Shown: positions 1-7,704 of the stretch, piece after piece
How the letters are laid out: every line of letters starts with the position of its first letter
How positions within the stretch are numbered: the first letter of the stretch is position 1
Source: JBBFMJ01 sp037441225
Lineage (GTDB): Bacteria > Acidobacteriota > Thermoanaerobaculia > UBA2201
Direction of reading: 5' to 3'
Length of the DNA stretch: 31,437 bases
NCBI GenBank assembly: GCA_037441225.1
Contig: JBBISU010000035.1
Location: forward strand, 1 to 31,437
The notes under the pieces: generated by a model
Seen by the model: the letters and a program-made list of their open reading frames with translations, nothing else
What the model was told of the DNA's origin: nothing
Database searches by the model: none
Position numbers and translations under genes: made by a program

Positions 1-2943
1 AGAGCCACCAGAGAGGCAAGTTATCTTTGCATAAGAGTGAGAGGTATCACCTGATACTCCAATATCTGCAAAGATTGAATTTACTTGTAAATTTTTATAA
101 CCTTCTACAGAATATACTTTTTCACCTAATTTATTCCCTTCTGATGAATATATTTCAACCTTCACTTGTGTATTTTTTCCTTCAAACTCTGTAAAACCCA
201 TATTTGTCCTGAACTCTGAATTTGAAATTATTTGAGAAATGTATCCCTTTTCATTTACTTTTAAGAAACTTCCTTCTCCCCATGCAGGTATGTACTGCCC
301 ATATGTTCCTTCTTCTTGATCATTGTAAGTCCTTGAAGAAATCATAACTCCATTGTTTGAGTTTATGTGCAAACTCCCAGAAGAATTCCCTTGAAGTTCT
401 GTAAATACCTCTGAAATTAAATCCTTGTACGACTTTTGATTATTATAATTTATGCTAATTGATTTGGAATACTTTTGAGTGCTTGTATAAAAATCAAGTG
501 TTAAATTTTGATTTGAACTGCTTTGATTAAAAATTGTAAGGGATGTCTTCCAGTTTGAACCATAACCTCCAAGTGCTTTTGCAATTACAGGCACCAGTTG
601 ATGTTTTTTGCCTGAAACATCTGTGCTTTTTTGATGGGGAACAAATATGGCATCTGAGGTCTTCCAGTCAATAATGGATAAATAAGATAATATTTTCCCA
701 CCTGATAAAACTTCAACTGTTGCATATCCATCAGTTAAGTTTGAAAGCTGGCTTATGTTTTGCTGAAGGTAAGAAAATGCTTTTATTGTTATTTCTGTTG
801 AACCTGCACTGGTTCCATTGTTGTTGTAAAAGGATAAGCGAAACCTTGTCTCTTTCCCATCAACTTCAGAAAAGCCAATATTTGTTCTAAATTCTTCATC
901 TTGCTTTATTCCAATGAGATATCCTTTTTCATTTACTGAAATAGCATCATTTTTGACATACCCTGGAATAAACTGCCCGTATGTTCCTTCAGAACCTTGA
1001 TCATTATAAGTTCTTGATGTAATTATTATATTTGTACTTGAATTTATTCTTAAAGATCCAGAAGAATTGTTTAATCCATACCATTGACTTAATATATCAG
1101 AAAAGAATTTTCCTTTATTTACACCAACAGTATCTCTGTAAATATATGTACTTGAACTCCCATCTTGTCCTGCTGGGGTAAAAATGAACTCAACTGAGGA
1201 AGAAGAATTTGATGTATTTAAAACCATTAAATCAGTAACCCAGTTTGAACCAGCTGCTCCTGATTGCTTTGCTGCTGCTGGGACAAAATAGTTTATTTGT
1301 TCTCCTGGTTGTGTATATTCATAAGCACCAATGTCAATGCCTGCACCTTGAGGCCTTGGATTTCCATCTAAATCTTCTGATGGTGCACCTTCGCTTGTGC
1401 CTTTATCAATTGCTGGACTTGATTGTTTTAAATGCCCATCAAAGTTATCTATGCTATCGTTTATTACCTGTGGATTTGAACAAATGTCATGTGGTCCCTG
1501 CGGACAAACATCATAATCAACATTATAAAGTATATTATAGTCAACTCTTCCAGTTGTAAAACCATAAGGATCTAAATCACCAATAAAATCAGAAAGATTT
1601 CCTCCACCAACACAATAATCTTCATATCCCCTGAAAATTGAATTTTTAATCTCTAAATATTCCGTGCCAAGACAATCTGGTTCATCAGGAAAATCCTTTG
1701 TTATACATTGGGCTTCAACAAGTGCCCATCCCTGACTTGTAATTGTGGAATTTATAATCCTTGCATAATCATTTTGCCCTAAATTTATTGAAATAGAAGC
1801 ACCTCCAGCTCTGCAGGTATCTCCTTCTTCACAACTTCCAAATTCTTGTGAAAAGGGCTTTCCATAAAGATAGGCACAGTTTCCTATTGATAAAACATTT
1901 TCCATTATGCTTGTTCCACCGACTTTTAACTGGTTCCCTGCATTTCCATATGCCTTTGTTTTGGATACTCTTATTGTAGTGTCAGGATAACCAACGCCAA
2001 CATAAAGCAAGTCAAGTCCATCTGAGGTGTTATGCCTGAAAACAGAATCTTCAATTATCCAGTTCCCTCCTGTTCTTGGAAATCCAACTCCATCTCCATA
2101 TCCACCTTGACTTTGTGCCCAGCAATGATCTGGGTTTTCTCCTGGGTAGTTTTCAGCACATCCATTCCATTCAACTGTTAAATTTTTAAAATGCATAGTT
2201 CCAGAATTAGCTGGATTTTCTCCATATTCTCCATTCCAACCTGCCCAACCGCATCCAGCAAGCCGAACATTTTCAAGTGTCCAGTTTGAAAGTGCTGCTG
2301 TTGCAAGACAGTTTTCTGCAAGTCCATGGATGTTTAAATTTTTTAAAGTAACATTAGAAGAATTTGAAGCAAAAATTCCATTTGAAGACCAATCACCATA
2401 AGGATATGTATCTCTTTGGCAGGCAACAGAAGGGTTTGAGTGGAAGTCAACACAAGAGGAATGGTCTGTTATTTCAAGGCAGTTTATCTCAACATTTGAA
2501 GAATTTTCAAGGGATAATATTTGATAAACCCTTTGAGTTCCCCATAGTTCAGGTGGATTTGAACATCCAGAATTATAACCTTCCCCAAGAATTTTTGTAG
2601 GATTAGAAGATGTGCCAGAAGGAATTGGTGGTAGATAACAGCCGTATGACCCTTCTGAATCGCACCAGGTAGAAGTATTTGGTGCACCATATCCAATCAT
2701 ATAACTTCCTTGTCCAATTATTAAAGTATCACCACCAGAGATTTTCCATTCCCCATACTCATTTAATGCCCAGAAGGGATGAGACCAAGCACAATTTTGA
2801 TTTTCACCTGAACCAGGATAAGGTGAATTTGCTAATCCATTGCATTGTGTTCCTGTTCCACCATCTGTTCTGATATAGTAAGTGGTAGAAAAATGAGATA
2901 ATGGAAAGAAAAGAAACAAAAAGCAAAATAAATATTTTTTCAT
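1..2943 (-). CDS. Secreted right-handed beta-helix protein with two C-terminal GTNW-type modules (partial, runs off left edge)
   Basis: The frame is open from the start to base 1, about 981 codons; I read it through 1-1300 without finding a stop. A signal peptide (MKKYLFCFLFLFFPLSHFS) leads a cysteine-rich beta-helix domain to about residue 548, closing with a choice-of-anchor-Q-like end (PAIDKGTSEG...GAGIDIGAYEY). Two roughly 210-residue modules follow, from about residues 552 and 781, with GSNWVTD/GSNWKTS, SRTYND, GTYGQ and FRTN(I/M)GF motifs; the second is cut by the window edge. I place the start at 2943 because GGGGG lies 5 nt upstream and a promoter-like TTGCAA-N17-CATAAT (2982-2987, 2959-2964) precedes it. 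An upstream TTG at 3027, preceded by AGGAG, would add 28 residues. Residues 1-548 are identical to the neighbouring chimeric gene because of the tandem duplication. Function is unknown; an extracellular polysaccharide-binding or adhesin role is inference. Confidence 0.8.
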   Translation of the reverse strand, partial: MKKYLFCFLFLFFPLSHFSTTYYIRTDGGTGTQCNGLANSPYPGSGENQNCAWSHPFWALNEYGEWKISGGDTLIIGQGSYMIGYGAPNTSTWCDSEGSYGCYLPPIPSGTSSNPTKILGEGYNSGCSNPPELWGTQRVYQILSLENSSNVEINCLEITDHSSCVDFHSNPSVACQRDTYPYGDWSSNGIFASNSSNVTLKNLNIHGLAENCLATAALSNWTLENVRLAGCGWAGWNGEYGENPANSGTMHFKNLTVEWNGCAENYPGENPDHCWAQSQGGYGDGVGFPRTGGNWIIEDSVFRHNTSDGLDLLYVGVGYPDTTIRVSKTKAYGNAGNQLKVGGTSIMENVLSIGNCAYLYGKPFSQEFGSCEEGDTCRAGGASISINLGQNDYARIINSTITSQGWALVEAQCITKDFPDEPDCLGTEYLEIKNSIFRGYEDYCVGGGNLSDFIGDLDPYGFTTGRVDYNILYNVDYDVCPQGPHDICSNPQVINDSIDNFDGHLKQSSPAIDKGTSEGAPSEDLDGNPRPQGAGIDIGAYEYTQPGEQINYFVPAAAKQSGAAGSNWVTDLMVLNTSNSSSSVEFIFTPAGQDGSSSTYIYRDTVGVNKGKFFSDILSQWYGLNNSSGSLRINSSTNIIITSRTYNDQGSEGTYGQFIPGYVKNDAISVNEKGYLIGIKQDEEFRTNIGFSEVDGKETRFRLSFYNNNGTSAGSTEITIKAFSYLQQNISQLSNLTDGYATVEVLSGGKILSYLSIIDWKTSDAIFVPHQKSTDVSGKKHQLVPVIAKALGGYGSNWKTSLTIFNQSSSNQNLTLDFYTSTQKYSKSISINYNNQKSYKDLISEVFTELQGNSSGSLHINSNNGVMISSRTYNDQEEGTYGQYIPAWGEGSFLKVNEKGYISQIISNSEFRTNMGFTEFEGKNTQVKVEIYSSEGNKLGEKVYSVEGYKNLQVNSIFADIGVSGDTSHSYAKITCLSGGS

Positions 2944-3419
2944 AGAAACCCCCAAAAAATTATGACAGAAAAATTTTATTTTTGCAACAAAAATTTTAAA
3001 GAATTTATTTGATAAAGCCTTAAGCAATTTAAACTCCTATAAATCTATTTCTTTTGCTATGGACAGGTTTCACTATTATCTCTATTGTTATTTCCACATT
3101 GACCTGAAGCATTAGTACCATTTCTTTCTCCAGAGGAAGAATATCCCCAACTGCTTTCAGTTCCATTTAAATTATCTGATACAAGGACAAACCAGATATT
3201 TGTAATAGAACCTGTATCCCATATATCTGGATTGCTTATCCCACATTTTGAGCCAGAAATTGTATAGTTTGAAATTGTGCCTAAATTTCCATAAATTATA
3301 TTTATTGAAGAAGGACTACATATCTCATCAAAAGATATTTCTATCTGGTTTCCATCAGGTGAAATTTTTGTTGCTCTCATTGGCTCTGTGGAATTTGTTC
3401 CATCTGGTATTGGCTTTGG
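1299..3419. repeat. Left copy of a 2,120-bp perfect tandem duplication
   Basis: Every stretch compared here matches the sequence 2,120 bases downstream, with no difference seen. Identity starts at 1299 (1298 is t, 3418 is g) and ends at 3419 (3420 is t, 5540 is a), so the breakpoints share one base. The unit holds the 3' end of a delta-60 gene (last domain), the intergenic promoter and the first ~548 codons of a beta-helix gene, all on the minus strand. Confidence 0.95.
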
Positions 3420-5063
3420 TTCTCCTGGTTGTGTATATTCATAAGCACCAATGTCAATGCCTGCACCTTGAGGCCTTGGATTTCCATCTAAATCTTCTGA
3501 TGGTGCACCTTCGCTTGTGCCTTTATCAATTGCTGGACTTGATTGTTTTAAATGCCCATCAAAGTTATCTATGCTATCGTTTATTACCTGTGGATTTGAA
3601 CAAATGTCATGTGGTCCCTGCGGACAAACATCATAATCAACATTATAAAGTATATTATAGTCAACTCTTCCAGTTGTAAAACCATAAGGATCTAAATCAC
3701 CAATAAAATCAGAAAGATTTCCTCCACCAACACAATAATCTTCATATCCCCTGAAAATTGAATTTTTAATCTCTAAATATTCCGTGCCAAGACAATCTGG
3801 TTCATCAGGAAAATCCTTTGTTATACATTGGGCTTCAACAAGTGCCCATCCCTGACTTGTAATTGTGGAATTTATAATCCTTGCATAATCATTTTGCCCT
3901 AAATTTATTGAAATAGAAGCACCTCCAGCTCTGCAGGTATCTCCTTCTTCACAACTTCCAAATTCTTGTGAAAAGGGCTTTCCATAAAGATAGGCACAGT
4001 TTCCTATTGATAAAACATTTTCCATTATGCTTGTTCCACCGACTTTTAACTGGTTCCCTGCATTTCCATATGCCTTTGTTTTGGATACTCTTATTGTAGT
4101 GTCAGGATAACCAACGCCAACATAAAGCAAGTCAAGTCCATCTGAGGTGTTATGCCTGAAAACAGAATCTTCAATTATCCAGTTCCCTCCTGTTCTTGGA
4201 AATCCAACTCCATCTCCATATCCACCTTGACTTTGTGCCCAGCAATGATCTGGGTTTTCTCCTGGGTAGTTTTCAGCACATCCATTCCATTCAACTGTTA
4301 AATTTTTAAAATGCATAGTTCCAGAATTAGCTGGATTTTCTCCATATTCTCCATTCCAACCTGCCCAACCGCATCCAGCAAGCCGAACATTTTCAAGTGT
4401 CCAGTTTGAAAGTGCTGCTGTTGCAAGACAGTTTTCTGCAAGTCCATGGATGTTTAAATTTTTTAAAGTAACATTAGAAGAATTTGAAGCAAAAATTCCA
4501 TTTGAAGACCAATCACCATAAGGATATGTATCTCTTTGGCAGGCAACAGAAGGGTTTGAGTGGAAGTCAACACAAGAGGAATGGTCTGTTATTTCAAGGC
4601 AGTTTATCTCAACATTTGAAGAATTTTCAAGGGATAATATTTGATAAACCCTTTGAGTTCCCCATAGTTCAGGTGGATTTGAACATCCAGAATTATAACC
4701 TTCCCCAAGAATTTTTGTAGGATTAGAAGATGTGCCAGAAGGAATTGGTGGTAGATAACAGCCGTATGACCCTTCTGAATCGCACCAGGTAGAAGTATTT
4801 GGTGCACCATATCCAATCATATAACTTCCTTGTCCAATTATTAAAGTATCACCACCAGAGATTTTCCATTCCCCATACTCATTTAATGCCCAGAAGGGAT
4901 GAGACCAAGCACAATTTTGATTTTCACCTGAACCAGGATAAGGTGAATTTGCTAATCCATTGCATTGTGTTCCTGTTCCACCATCTGTTCTGATATAGTA
5001 AGTGGTAGAAAAATGAGATAATGGAAAGAAAAGAAACAAAAAGCAAAATAAATATTTTTTCAT
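3057..5063 (-). CDS. Chimeric secreted beta-helix protein (duplication product)
   Basis: This 668-residue protein has the same signal peptide and beta-helix domain (about residues 1-548) as the partial gene to its left. At the duplication joint (3419/3420) it switches in frame, YEYTQPGE to PKPIPDGTNS, into the 120-residue last domain of the delta-60 protein, ending DNSETCP. That domain (EISFDEICSPSSINIIYG...GTESSWGYSSSGERNGTNASG) looks like a natural C-terminal domain of secreted proteins in acidobacteria-like genomes, so the chimera has a sensible end and no stop at the joint. The frame extends upstream to a TTG at 5147 preceded by AGGAG. I prefer ATG 5063, which begins a normal signal peptide and has GGGGG and a promoter upstream. 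Whether the protein is made or useful is unknown. Confidence 0.75.
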   Translation of the reverse strand: MKKYLFCFLFLFFPLSHFSTTYYIRTDGGTGTQCNGLANSPYPGSGENQNCAWSHPFWALNEYGEWKISGGDTLIIGQGSYMIGYGAPNTSTWCDSEGSYGCYLPPIPSGTSSNPTKILGEGYNSGCSNPPELWGTQRVYQILSLENSSNVEINCLEITDHSSCVDFHSNPSVACQRDTYPYGDWSSNGIFASNSSNVTLKNLNIHGLAENCLATAALSNWTLENVRLAGCGWAGWNGEYGENPANSGTMHFKNLTVEWNGCAENYPGENPDHCWAQSQGGYGDGVGFPRTGGNWIIEDSVFRHNTSDGLDLLYVGVGYPDTTIRVSKTKAYGNAGNQLKVGGTSIMENVLSIGNCAYLYGKPFSQEFGSCEEGDTCRAGGASISINLGQNDYARIINSTITSQGWALVEAQCITKDFPDEPDCLGTEYLEIKNSIFRGYEDYCVGGGNLSDFIGDLDPYGFTTGRVDYNILYNVDYDVCPQGPHDICSNPQVINDSIDNFDGHLKQSSPAIDKGTSEGAPSEDLDGNPRPQGAGIDIGAYEYTQPGEPKPIPDGTNSTEPMRATKISPDGNQIEISFDEICSPSSINIIYGNLGTISNYTISGSKCGISNPDIWDTGSITNIWFVLVSDNLNGTESSWGYSSSGERNGTNASGQCGNNNRDNSETCP

Positions 5064-5539
5064 AGAAACCCCCAAAAAATTATGACAGAAAAATTTTATT
5101 TTTGCAACAAAAATTTTAAAGAATTTATTTGATAAAGCCTTAAGCAATTTAAACTCCTATAAATCTATTTCTTTTGCTATGGACAGGTTTCACTATTATC
5201 TCTATTGTTATTTCCACATTGACCTGAAGCATTAGTACCATTTCTTTCTCCAGAGGAAGAATATCCCCAACTGCTTTCAGTTCCATTTAAATTATCTGAT
5301 ACAAGGACAAACCAGATATTTGTAATAGAACCTGTATCCCATATATCTGGATTGCTTATCCCACATTTTGAGCCAGAAATTGTATAGTTTGAAATTGTGC
5401 CTAAATTTCCATAAATTATATTTATTGAAGAAGGACTACATATCTCATCAAAAGATATTTCTATCTGGTTTCCATCAGGTGAAATTTTTGTTGCTCTCAT
5501 TGGCTCTGTGGAATTTGTTCCATCTGGTATTGGCTTTGG
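3419..5539. repeat. Right copy of the 2,120-bp perfect tandem duplication
   Basis: This is the second copy of the unit at 1299-3419, directly abutting it in the same orientation. Its left edge makes the novel joint that fuses the beta-helix domain to the last domain of the delta-60 protein in frame. A collapsed or expanded assembly repeat could give the same picture. Confidence 0.95.
5079..5107 (-). promoter_or_regulatory. Promoter candidate for the beta-helix gene
   Basis: On the minus strand TTGCAA (5102-5107) and CATAAT (5079-5084) are separated by 17 bp, about 15 nt before the preferred ATG at 5063. The same promoter is present 2,120 bases to the left (2959-2987), so both duplicated genes carry it. 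Confidence 0.45.
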
Positions 5540-7165
5540 AGAAAAATAATTTAAATTAAAAGTTGCAGTACAATTTTTATTTGAGCTCATAGGGACAGAA
5601 CATACAATATTGAATCCACAGGGGGTACAATTTCCACCCCATCCAGCAAAAGAAGAACCTTCTTGTGCAGTTGCCAAAAGGATAACTAAATTATTTTCTG
5701 GATAAATCTCTGAACAATCATCTCCACAATTTATTCCTGCAGGTGTACTTATAACAGTTCCTGAGCCCATTCCAAGTTTTGAAACAGTTAAGGAATAACC
5801 TTTATTGTAAAACTGTTTTATAAATTCAACAATTGAAGTTGAACCATTGTATTGCCCTCCATATGCTTTTGCAATAATTTTTAAATATCCAATTTGATTG
5901 AAAGGAAGAGACAGTCCTGTCTTTTGCCAGCCATTTGAAATTCTCTGGGCATTACCAATATATGTATAATCGATATCATTTTCAGAATAATATAAACTAA
6001 CATCATATACCTCAGGTGCTGACTGGCTTTTAAGCCAATCAACTTCTGTTCCATCTGCAGATACATTTAAATTATAAATTGCAGAATCATAAGAACTTAT
6101 CCGTGCTATATAATTTCTTATCTGACTTCCAACTGTTGTAAAATTTCCTCCTAAAAGGACTTTTCCATCTGGTTCAACTGCAACAGCATTTACAAAGCTA
6201 TTAGCATTAGGATTAAAATCAGTAACAACAGTTCCATCTTTGTTAAGAAGTGCAACTCTGTTTCTTACTTGTCCGCCAATACTTGTAAACGATCCACCTA
6301 CTAAAATTTTATTATCAGAAAGTAATGAAATGGAAAACACCCAGCCATTGCAATTTGTATTAAATGTTTTATCTGCTGTTCCATCTGGTTTTATACGGGC
6401 TAAATAAAAAATATCGGTACCACCTATTCTTGTAAAATCACCACCAACTAAAATATTCCCATCTGCTTCAACAGCAATTGTTTCAACATTCCCATTGGCA
6501 TTGGGATTAAAATCTGAATCTAATGTACCATCTGAGAAAAGGCGAGCTATATGGTTCATTGTTTTTCCACTTATATCTGTGAAATCACCACCAATTATTA
6601 TTTTTCCATCTTCTTGCAAAGCTATTGTTCTTACAATATTATTAAAATTAAGGGAATAAAAAGTATCATCTATTGTTCCATCACTGTTTAAACGAGCAAT
6701 GTATTTTTTTTCAACTCCATTTATATGTGTAAATTCGCCACCAATCAATATTTTCCCATCCTCCTGAACTACTATACAATATACAGCACCACTAACATTT
6801 GGATTAAAGGATTCTTCAACAGAACCATCTGTATAAAGGCGTGCTAATCTATTTCTTAAATACATACCAACACTTGTAAAATAGCCACCAATTAAAATTT
6901 TTTCATCCTTTTGAACAGCAATTGACAAAACATAATCTGAAGGCATTGGATCAAAATCATCAAGAAAACCATCAGGATTGATGCGGGCAATGTAATATCT
7001 TGATATTCCACCCAAAACTGAAGTAAAAGTACCGCCAAATAATATTTTTTCATTTTTTTGAACTGCAATAGATACAACCTGACCATTTGCATCAGGGTTA
7101 ATTGTTTTATCAAGGGTGCCATCTTGATACAAGCGTGCCAGAGCATTTCTTGTATCACCATACAT
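5177..7165 (-). CDS. Delta-60 repeat beta-propeller secreted protein, main frame
   Basis: This 662-residue frame begins in the middle of a delta-60 propeller repeat (GDTRNALARLYQDGTLD). About seven further repeats of the form QxDGKILIGGxFTxxxG...RNxIARLxxDG run to about residue 355. An InlB-B-like cysteine-containing repeat follows at about 455-540 (GSGTVISTPAGINCGDDCSE...FAGWGG), then the 120-residue terminal domain ending ETCP, shared with the chimeric gene. The ATG at 7165 has no Shine-Dalgarno and follows an in-frame TAA directly, and the frame has no signal peptide. The signal peptide and a complementary N-terminal domain lie immediately upstream in another frame (6892-7506). The true gene was therefore probably 5177-7506, broken by a frameshift or small deletion near 7165. 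If secreted, it is a likely surface propeller of unknown ligand. Confidence 0.7.
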   Translation of the reverse strand: MYGDTRNALARLYQDGTLDKTINPDANGQVVSIAVQKNEKILFGGTFTSVLGGISRYYIARINPDGFLDDFDPMPSDYVLSIAVQKDEKILIGGYFTSVGMYLRNRLARLYTDGSVEESFNPNVSGAVYCIVVQEDGKILIGGEFTHINGVEKKYIARLNSDGTIDDTFYSLNFNNIVRTIALQEDGKIIIGGDFTDISGKTMNHIARLFSDGTLDSDFNPNANGNVETIAVEADGNILVGGDFTRIGGTDIFYLARIKPDGTADKTFNTNCNGWVFSISLLSDNKILVGGSFTSIGGQVRNRVALLNKDGTVVTDFNPNANSFVNAVAVEPDGKVLLGGNFTTVGSQIRNYIARISSYDSAIYNLNVSADGTEVDWLKSQSAPEVYDVSLYYSENDIDYTYIGNAQRISNGWQKTGLSLPFNQIGYLKIIAKAYGGQYNGSTSIVEFIKQFYNKGYSLTVSKLGMGSGTVISTPAGINCGDDCSEIYPENNLVILLATAQEGSSFAGWGGNCTPCGFNIVCSVPMSSNKNCTATFNLNYFSPKPIPDGTNSTEPMRATKISPDGNQIEISFDEICSPSSINIIYGNLGTISNYTISGSKCGISNPDIWDTGSITNIWFVLVSDNLNGTESSWGYSSSGERNGTNASGQCGNNNRDNSETCP

Positions 7166-7506
7166 TTAACTTCAAAGTAAACTTTCTTAGATTGTAGATA
7201 ATAAGGAAAAATTACTTCAATTGAAGCCCACCCCTTTGTATCTTTTTCTGCATTCCAATTCATACTAACTTTTTTTATCTTTTCTTTTGAAAATTCCATA
7301 ACTTCCACAGGGCTTTTAAAACCATCAGATCTCAAAAATCTATAATGCACAATTGTTGGCTCTTGAACAGAAATTTCCCCATTATAACTTATTAAAACTG
7401 GGCATATACCTTTATATTTTGAAGGGATGGCATTTAGCTTTAAACCTATAATAGGTTGGGCTTTTAAAAATAAATAAATCAAGATTACAAATAAAATATT
7501 TTTCAT
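6892..7506 (-). CDS. N-terminal fragment of the delta-60 protein (signal peptide plus CPV...RSDG domain), frameshifted
   Basis: The 204-codon frame starts with a signal peptide (MKNILFVILIYLFLKAQPIIG) and a compact domain at about residues 30-114 (KGICPVLISYNGEISV...YRFLRSDG...VYFEVKC), a type I recall from secreted proteins of acidobacteria-like genomes. After residue ~115 the reading frame overlaps the delta-60 gene out of frame and is low-quality sequence, so only 7165-7506 is believable. Adding one T after TG near 7167 would join FEVKC to YGDTRNALARL and restore one long protein. The first delta-60 unit would still lack its first half, so a small deletion with frame loss is also possible. 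An indel error in the assembly is the main alternative. Confidence 0.6.
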   Translation of the reverse strand: MKNILFVILIYLFLKAQPIIGLKLNAIPSKYKGICPVLISYNGEISVQEPTIVHYRFLRSDGFKSPVEVMEFSKEKIKKVSMNWNAEKDTKGWASIEVIFPYYLQSKKVYFEVKCMVIQEMLWHACIKMAPLIKQLTLMQMVRLYLLQFKKMKKYYLAVLLLQFWVEYQDITLPASILMVFLMILIQCLQIMFCQLLFKRMKKF

Positions 7507-7521
7507 ATGGTTATTTTTATA

Positions 7522-7537
7522 TACAAATTTTATGCCA
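7522..7537 (-). promoter_or_regulatory. Sigma-54-like -24/-12 element (weak candidate)
   Basis: On the minus strand TGGCA (7533-7537) and TTGTA (7522-7526) are 6 bp apart, the spacing of the consensus TGGCAC-N5-TTGCA. The conserved -12 GC is GT here. It lies 16 bp upstream of the ATG at 7506, next to a dead AAA activator gene facing the other way. A TATAAA (about 9 nt before the ATG) is a competing sigma-70-type -10. Confidence 0.25.
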
Positions 7538-7633
7538 GAATATTTTTAATTAAAACTAATTAGAGAAAAGCAAGGTAGTAAAACAACTTTCTTCAAGTAT
7601 TATGAATTCTTTTAAAATAAAAAAGTTAACCAG

Positions 7634-7664
7634 TATTCTAATTTAGTTAGAATATTTTCTAACT
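7634..7664. promoter_or_regulatory. Three alternating half-sites forming two overlapping perfect inverted repeats (operator-like)
   Basis: TATTCTAA (7634-7641) pairs with TTAGAATA (7647-7654). AGTTAGAA (7645-7652) pairs with TTCTAACT (7657-7664). Both are perfect 8-bp arms, with 5- and 4-nt spacers, and they share the central half-site. The array ends 3 bp before the -35 of the downstream promoter, as expected for a binding site of a dimeric regulator. No candidate regulator is identified. Confidence 0.5.
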
Positions 7665-7667
7665 TTC

Positions 7668-7696
7668 TTGAATTTCTTTAAATTTTCGTATATAAT
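7668..7696 (+). promoter_or_regulatory. Sigma-70-type promoter of the decayed activator-kinase operon
   Basis: TTGAAT (7668-7673), a 17-bp spacer and a perfect TATAAT (7691-7696) are followed after 8 nt by ATG 7705. The transcript would be leaderless or nearly so, and no Shine-Dalgarno is present. The promoter appears intact although the genes behind it are not. Confidence 0.6.
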
Positions 7697-7704
7697 TATT
7701 TTGA

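Noticed and set aside
2364..4993. Several paired plus-strand open frames of 60-140 codons, duplicated 2,120 bases apart
   Set aside because: They are antisense shadows of the beta-helix genes and are doubled only because the whole segment is duplicated.
5177..5260. CGNNNRDNSETC at the end of the delta-60 and chimeric proteins read as a truncated cysteine-rich DUF4215-type repeat
   Set aside because: The whole 120-residue domain ending in TCP matches the natural end of a recognisable secreted-protein domain, and a stop follows normally.
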